Positions 29,943-32,635 of a stretch of 32,635 nucleotides of DNA are shown piece after piece. The notes under the pieces were generated by a model, which had not been told where the DNA came from, did not search any database, and was given only the letters and a program-made list of their open reading frames with translations. The stretch comes from Hydrogenophaga sp. (GTDB lineage: Bacteria; Pseudomonadota; Gammaproteobacteria; Burkholderiales; Burkholderiaceae_C), in assembly GCA_030696525.1 (NCBI GenBank), contig JAUYSB010000260.1, positions 1 through 32,635 on the forward strand. Reading direction: 5' to 3'. A program made the translations under genes and the position numbers. Positions within the stretch are counted from its first letter, which is position 1; every line of letters begins with the position of its first letter.

Positions 29943-31444
29943 GCATGAGCACATCCATTCCCCACCTGATCAACGGCCGCCGCACCGACGGCGGCCAACG
30001 CAGCCAGCCCGTCTACAACCCCGCCACCGGCGCCGTGAGTGGCCAGGTGCAACTGGCCGATGCGCTCACCGTCGATGCGGCGATCGCCTCAGCCCAGGCC
30101 GCCTTCCCAGCCTGGCGCAACACGCCGCCGCTCAAACGCGCACGCGTGATGAGCCAGTTCAAGGTGCTTCTGGAGCAGCACGCCGACACCATCTGCCAGC
30201 TCATCACCGCCGAACACGGCAAGGTGCTGGCCGACAGCCTGGGCGAGCTGCAGCGCGGCATCGAAAACGTCGAGTACGCCAGCTACGTGACCGAGCTGCT
30301 CAAGGGCGAACACAGCCGCAACGTCGGCCCCGGCATCGACTCGTGGAGCGAGCACCAGGCCCTGGGCGTGGCGGCGGGCATCACACCCTTCAACTTCCCG
30401 GCCATGGTGCCGCTGTGGATGTGGCCCATGGCCGTGGCCTGTGGCAACACCTTCGTGCTCAAGCCCAGCGAGCGCGACCCCAGCAGCGCCCTCTACATCG
30501 CCGAACTCGCGCTGCAGGCCGGCCTGCCGCCGGGCGTGCTCAACGTGGTGCAGGGCGACAAAGAAGCGGTGGACGTGCTGCTGACCGACCCGCGCGTGAA
30601 GGCCGTGAGTTTTGTCGGCAGCACACCGATTGCCGAATACATCTACGCCGAAGGCTGCAAGAACGGCAAACGTGTGCAGGCCCTGGGCGGCGCCAAGAAC
30701 CACGCGGTGGTGATGCCCGACGCCGACATCGGCAACGCGGTGAGCGCGCTGATGGGCGCGGCCTATGGCTCGTGTGGCGAACGCTGCATGGCCATCCCGC
30801 TGGTGGTGGCGGTGGGCGACGCCACGGCCGACGCGGTGATCGCCGGCCTGAAGGCCGAGATCGCCCGGATGAAGGTGGGCCCCGGCACTGAGGCCAGCTG
30901 CGACATGGGTCCGCTGGTCACACAGGCGCACTTCGAGAAGGTGCGCGGCTATGTGGACCAGGGCGTGACTGAGGGCGCCACGCTGGTGGTGGACGGCCGC
31001 ACCCTGAAGGTGCCTGGCCATGAGGGCGGCTACTTTCTGGGCCCCTGCCTGTTCGACCACGTCCAAGCCGGCATGCGCATCTACCAGGAAGAGATTTTTG
31101 GCCCGGTGCTGGGCGTGGTGCGGGTGCAGACGCTGCAACAAGCCATGGACCTGATCGACGCCCACGAATACGGCAACGGCACCTGCATCTTCACCCGCGA
31201 CGGCGAGGCCGCGCGCTTCTTCACCGACCACATCCAGGTCGGCATGGTGGGCGTCAACGTGCCCCTGCCGGTGCCGGTGGCCTACCACTCCTTCGGCGGC
31301 TGGAAACGCAGCCTGTTTGGCGACCTGCACGCCTACGGCCCCGACGCGGTGCGCTTCTACACCAAGCGCAAGACCATCACCCAGCGCTGGCCCTCGGCCG
31401 GCGTGCGCGAGGGCGCGGTGTTCAGTTTCCCGTCGAGCCGCTGA
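29939..31444 (+). CDS. mmsA: CoA-acylating (methyl)malonate-semialdehyde dehydrogenase
   Basis: 501 residues from ATG 29939, overlapping the transaminase stop; ATG 29945 (MSTSIPHLINGRR) is equally usable. ALDH-superfamily features: VAAGITPFNFPAMVPLWMWPMAVACGNTFVLKPSERDPSS, VSFVGSTPIAEYIY, QALGGAKNHAVVMPDAD and the nucleophile C283 in SCGERCMAIPLVVAVGD, the MmsA-specific context. VGVNVPLPVPVAYHSFGGWKRSLFGDLHAYG and FYTKRKTITQRWP also match MmsA. It converts malonate semialdehyde to acetyl-CoA, or methylmalonate semialdehyde to propionyl-CoA, with CO2 release (EC 1.2.1.27/18). With the transaminase it forms a BauA-BauC-like beta-alanine pair. Confidence 0.94.
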   Translation: MSMSTSIPHLINGRRTDGGQRSQPVYNPATGAVSGQVQLADALTVDAAIASAQAAFPAWRNTPPLKRARVMSQFKVLLEQHADTICQLITAEHGKVLADSLGELQRGIENVEYASYVTELLKGEHSRNVGPGIDSWSEHQALGVAAGITPFNFPAMVPLWMWPMAVACGNTFVLKPSERDPSSALYIAELALQAGLPPGVLNVVQGDKEAVDVLLTDPRVKAVSFVGSTPIAEYIYAEGCKNGKRVQALGGAKNHAVVMPDADIGNAVSALMGAAYGSCGERCMAIPLVVAVGDATADAVIAGLKAEIARMKVGPGTEASCDMGPLVTQAHFEKVRGYVDQGVTEGATLVVDGRTLKVPGHEGGYFLGPCLFDHVQAGMRIYQEEIFGPVLGVVRVQTLQQAMDLIDAHEYGNGTCIFTRDGEAARFFTDHIQVGMVGVNVPLPVPVAYHSFGGWKRSLFGDLHAYGPDAVRFYTKRKTITQRWPSAGVREGAVFSFPSSR

Positions 31445-31529
31445 GGCAGGCGCAGCTTGCCACCGCCGCCGGATGGGGTGACAGCGGCTGGCCAGGGCAG
31501 ACAAGGCCAAAGTGTTGAACAATGACCGC

Positions 31530-32405
31530 ATGAACACCACCAACCCCTACACCCCACCCAAAGTCTGGACACCGCCCGCCGCCAGCGGCGGCCAGTTCGC
31601 CAACATCAACCGCCCCACGGCCGGCGCCACCTTCGACAAGCCGCTGCCTGTGGGCAAACACCCGCTGCAGCTCTACTCCATGGGCACGCCCAACGGCGTG
31701 AAGGTGACGGTGATGCTGGAGGAGCTGCTGGCCGCCGGCCACAGCGGCGCGGAGTACGACGCCTGGCTGATCAACATCCGAGAGGGACAGCAGTTTGGCA
31801 GCGGCTTTGTGGCCGCCAACCCCAACTCCAAGATCCCGGCATTGATGGACCACAGTGGCGCCACGCCGCAGCGGGTGTTCGAATCCGGCGCCATCCTGAT
31901 GTACCTGGCCGAGAAGTTCGGCGCCTTCATCCCGTCTGACGGCCCGGCCCGCGCGGCCTGCCTGTCGTGGCTGTTCTGGCAGATGGGCAGCGCGCCGTTT
32001 CTGGGCGGCGGCTTCGGCCACTTCTACGCCTACGCGCCCACCAAGATCGAATACGCCATCGACCGCTACGCCATGGAAGTCAAGCGCCAGATGGACGTGC
32101 TCGACCGCCACCTGGCCGACCACCGCTACCTGGCCGGCGACGGCTACACCATCGCCGACATGGCGACCTGGCCCTGGTACGGCCTGCTGGCCAAGGGCCT
32201 GCTGTATGAAGCGGGCGAGTTTTTGCAGGTGCACGAATACACCCACGTGCTGCGCTGGGCCGAAGACATTGCGCAGCGCCCAGCCGCGCAGCGCGGGCGC
32301 ATGGTCAACCGCGTGATCGGGCCATTGAACACCCAATTGCACGAGCGCCACGACGCCAGCGACTTCGACACCCGCACCCAGGACAAATTGTTGCCCGCAC
32401 CATGA
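31530..32405 (+). CDS. yghU: YghU-like glutathione S-transferase (disulfide-bond oxidoreductase)
   Basis: 291 residues from ATG 31530 (MNTTNPYTPPKVW); GTG 31512 would add six. The long N-terminal arm with YTPPKVW and FANINRPTAGATFDKPLPVGKHPLQLYSMGTPNGVKVTVMLEELL is characteristic of YghU/YfcG-type Nu-class GSTs. IPALMD and VFESGAILMYLAEKFG form the glutathione site (ES pair), and WLFWQMGSAPFLGGGFGHFYAYAP opens the C-terminal helical domain. Such proteins bind two glutathiones and reduce disulfides or peroxides (family knowledge). It lies 85 bp after mmsA, with possible co-transcription; the gap shows no clear terminator. It overlaps the next GST gene by ATGA. Confidence 0.92.
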   Translation: MNTTNPYTPPKVWTPPAASGGQFANINRPTAGATFDKPLPVGKHPLQLYSMGTPNGVKVTVMLEELLAAGHSGAEYDAWLINIREGQQFGSGFVAANPNSKIPALMDHSGATPQRVFESGAILMYLAEKFGAFIPSDGPARAACLSWLFWQMGSAPFLGGGFGHFYAYAPTKIEYAIDRYAMEVKRQMDVLDRHLADHRYLAGDGYTIADMATWPWYGLLAKGLLYEAGEFLQVHEYTHVLRWAEDIAQRPAAQRGRMVNRVIGPLNTQLHERHDASDFDTRTQDKLLPAP

Positions 32406-32635
32406 TCACCTTCTACGACTGCGCCACCGCACCCAGCCCGCGCCGCACCCGCATCCTGCTGGCCGAAAAAAACGTGCCACATGAAACGGTGATGATCGAC
32501 CTGCGCCAGGGCGAGCAGCTGGGCGCGGCCTTCCGCGCCATCAACCCGCAGTGCAACGTTCCCGCGCTGCACACCGACGAAGGTGTGGTGCTCACCGACA
32601 ACGCGGGTATCGCCGCCTGGGTGGAAGCCCGCTTC
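32402..32635 (+). CDS. Glutathione S-transferase, N-terminal part (truncated by window)
   Basis: 78 codons are visible from ATG 32402, overlapping the yghU-like stop. MITFYDCATAPSPRRTRILLAEKNVPHETVMIDLRQGEQLGAAF, then INPQCNVPALHTDEGVVLTDNAGIAAWVEARF form the thioredoxin-fold GST N-terminal domain, with NVPAL as the cis-proline loop and a TDNAGIA segment where most GSTs have ESxAI. The putative catalytic Ser/Cys region (CATAPSPRR) is near residues 7-15. The rest lies beyond the right edge, so class and function cannot be decided. Coupling to the YghU-like gene suggests paired glutathione-dependent enzymes. Confidence 0.88.
   Translation, partial: MITFYDCATAPSPRRTRILLAEKNVPHETVMIDLRQGEQLGAAFRAINPQCNVPALHTDEGVVLTDNAGIAAWVEARF

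Noticed and set aside
1-32635. CRISPR arrays, tRNA/rRNA genes, insertion sequences, phage or integrase genes
   Set aside because: No regularly spaced repeats, no recognisable RNA gene sequences and no transposase or integrase frames were seen; the intergenic spaces are short and none is over 300 bp.

Overview
The window reads as chromosomal DNA of a high-GC betaproteobacterium, most likely a Comamonadaceae member of the Hydrogenophaga/Acidovorax type. This rests on the GC-rich codon use, dense convergent and ATGA-coupled gene packing, the DUF2868/DUF3482 pair, and the mix of TRAP transporters, GntR/LysR regulators and redox cytochromes. I see no rRNA, tRNA, insertion sequence, integrase or CRISPR array, and base composition looks even throughout.

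Region 1 (1-2436) is a signalling and redox block. A response regulator (cut by the left edge) and a periplasmic PepSY protein run leftward. Divergent from them is a three-gene operon for an SHP-type c-heme protein, a diheme cytochrome c and a b561-type membrane cytochrome. An 11-bp-spaced direct repeat lies between the two sets. Region 2 (2440-7015) holds unrelated short units: a lipoprotein, an EamA exporter divergent from an Lrp/AsnC regulator with a clean palindrome between them, an orphan TupA-like oxyanion-binding protein, a membrane protein with a HEAGH motif, and a glycerophosphodiester phosphodiesterase. Region 3 (7128-11861) has a VOC-fold protein with fumarylacetoacetase, then the uncharacterised membrane protein/GTPase pair DUF2868-DUF3482. 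Region 4 (11785-16136) is glycerol catabolism: glpK diverges from glpD, and glpD is coupled by stop/start overlaps to an alpha/beta hydrolase and a two-cluster ferredoxin.

Region 5 (16140-32635) is a catabolic island and the most interesting part. A class V (serine/alanine/ureidoglycine-glyoxylate type) aminotransferase diverges from a GntR regulator. A leftward operon encodes an arylmalonate-decarboxylase/maleate-isomerase-like protein, a second GntR regulator and a hydantoin-racemase-like protein. Divergent from it, a rightward operon encodes a dihydropyrimidinase/hydantoinase, a complete TRAP transporter, an amidase-signature hydrolase and a PuuE-like deacetylase-fold hydrolase. The region between these two operons holds a near-textbook sigma-54 promoter (GG-N10-GC), a two-tier dyad with GTTGACAA arms, and further downstream copies of the same half-site. 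Next come a LysR regulator and a divergent operon for beta-alanine:pyruvate-type transaminase, CoA-acylating semialdehyde dehydrogenase and two glutathione-transferase-like proteins.

Taken together, region 5 looks like a route that imports a carboxylated cyclic ureide or imide (or its ring-opened derivative), opens and hydrolyses it to an amino acid, fixes stereochemistry with racemase-fold enzymes, and passes a beta-amino acid through transamination and oxidative CoA acylation to acetyl- or propionyl-CoA. Dihydropyrimidine dehydrogenase and a canonical beta-ureidopropionase are not in the window, so the true substrate is open.
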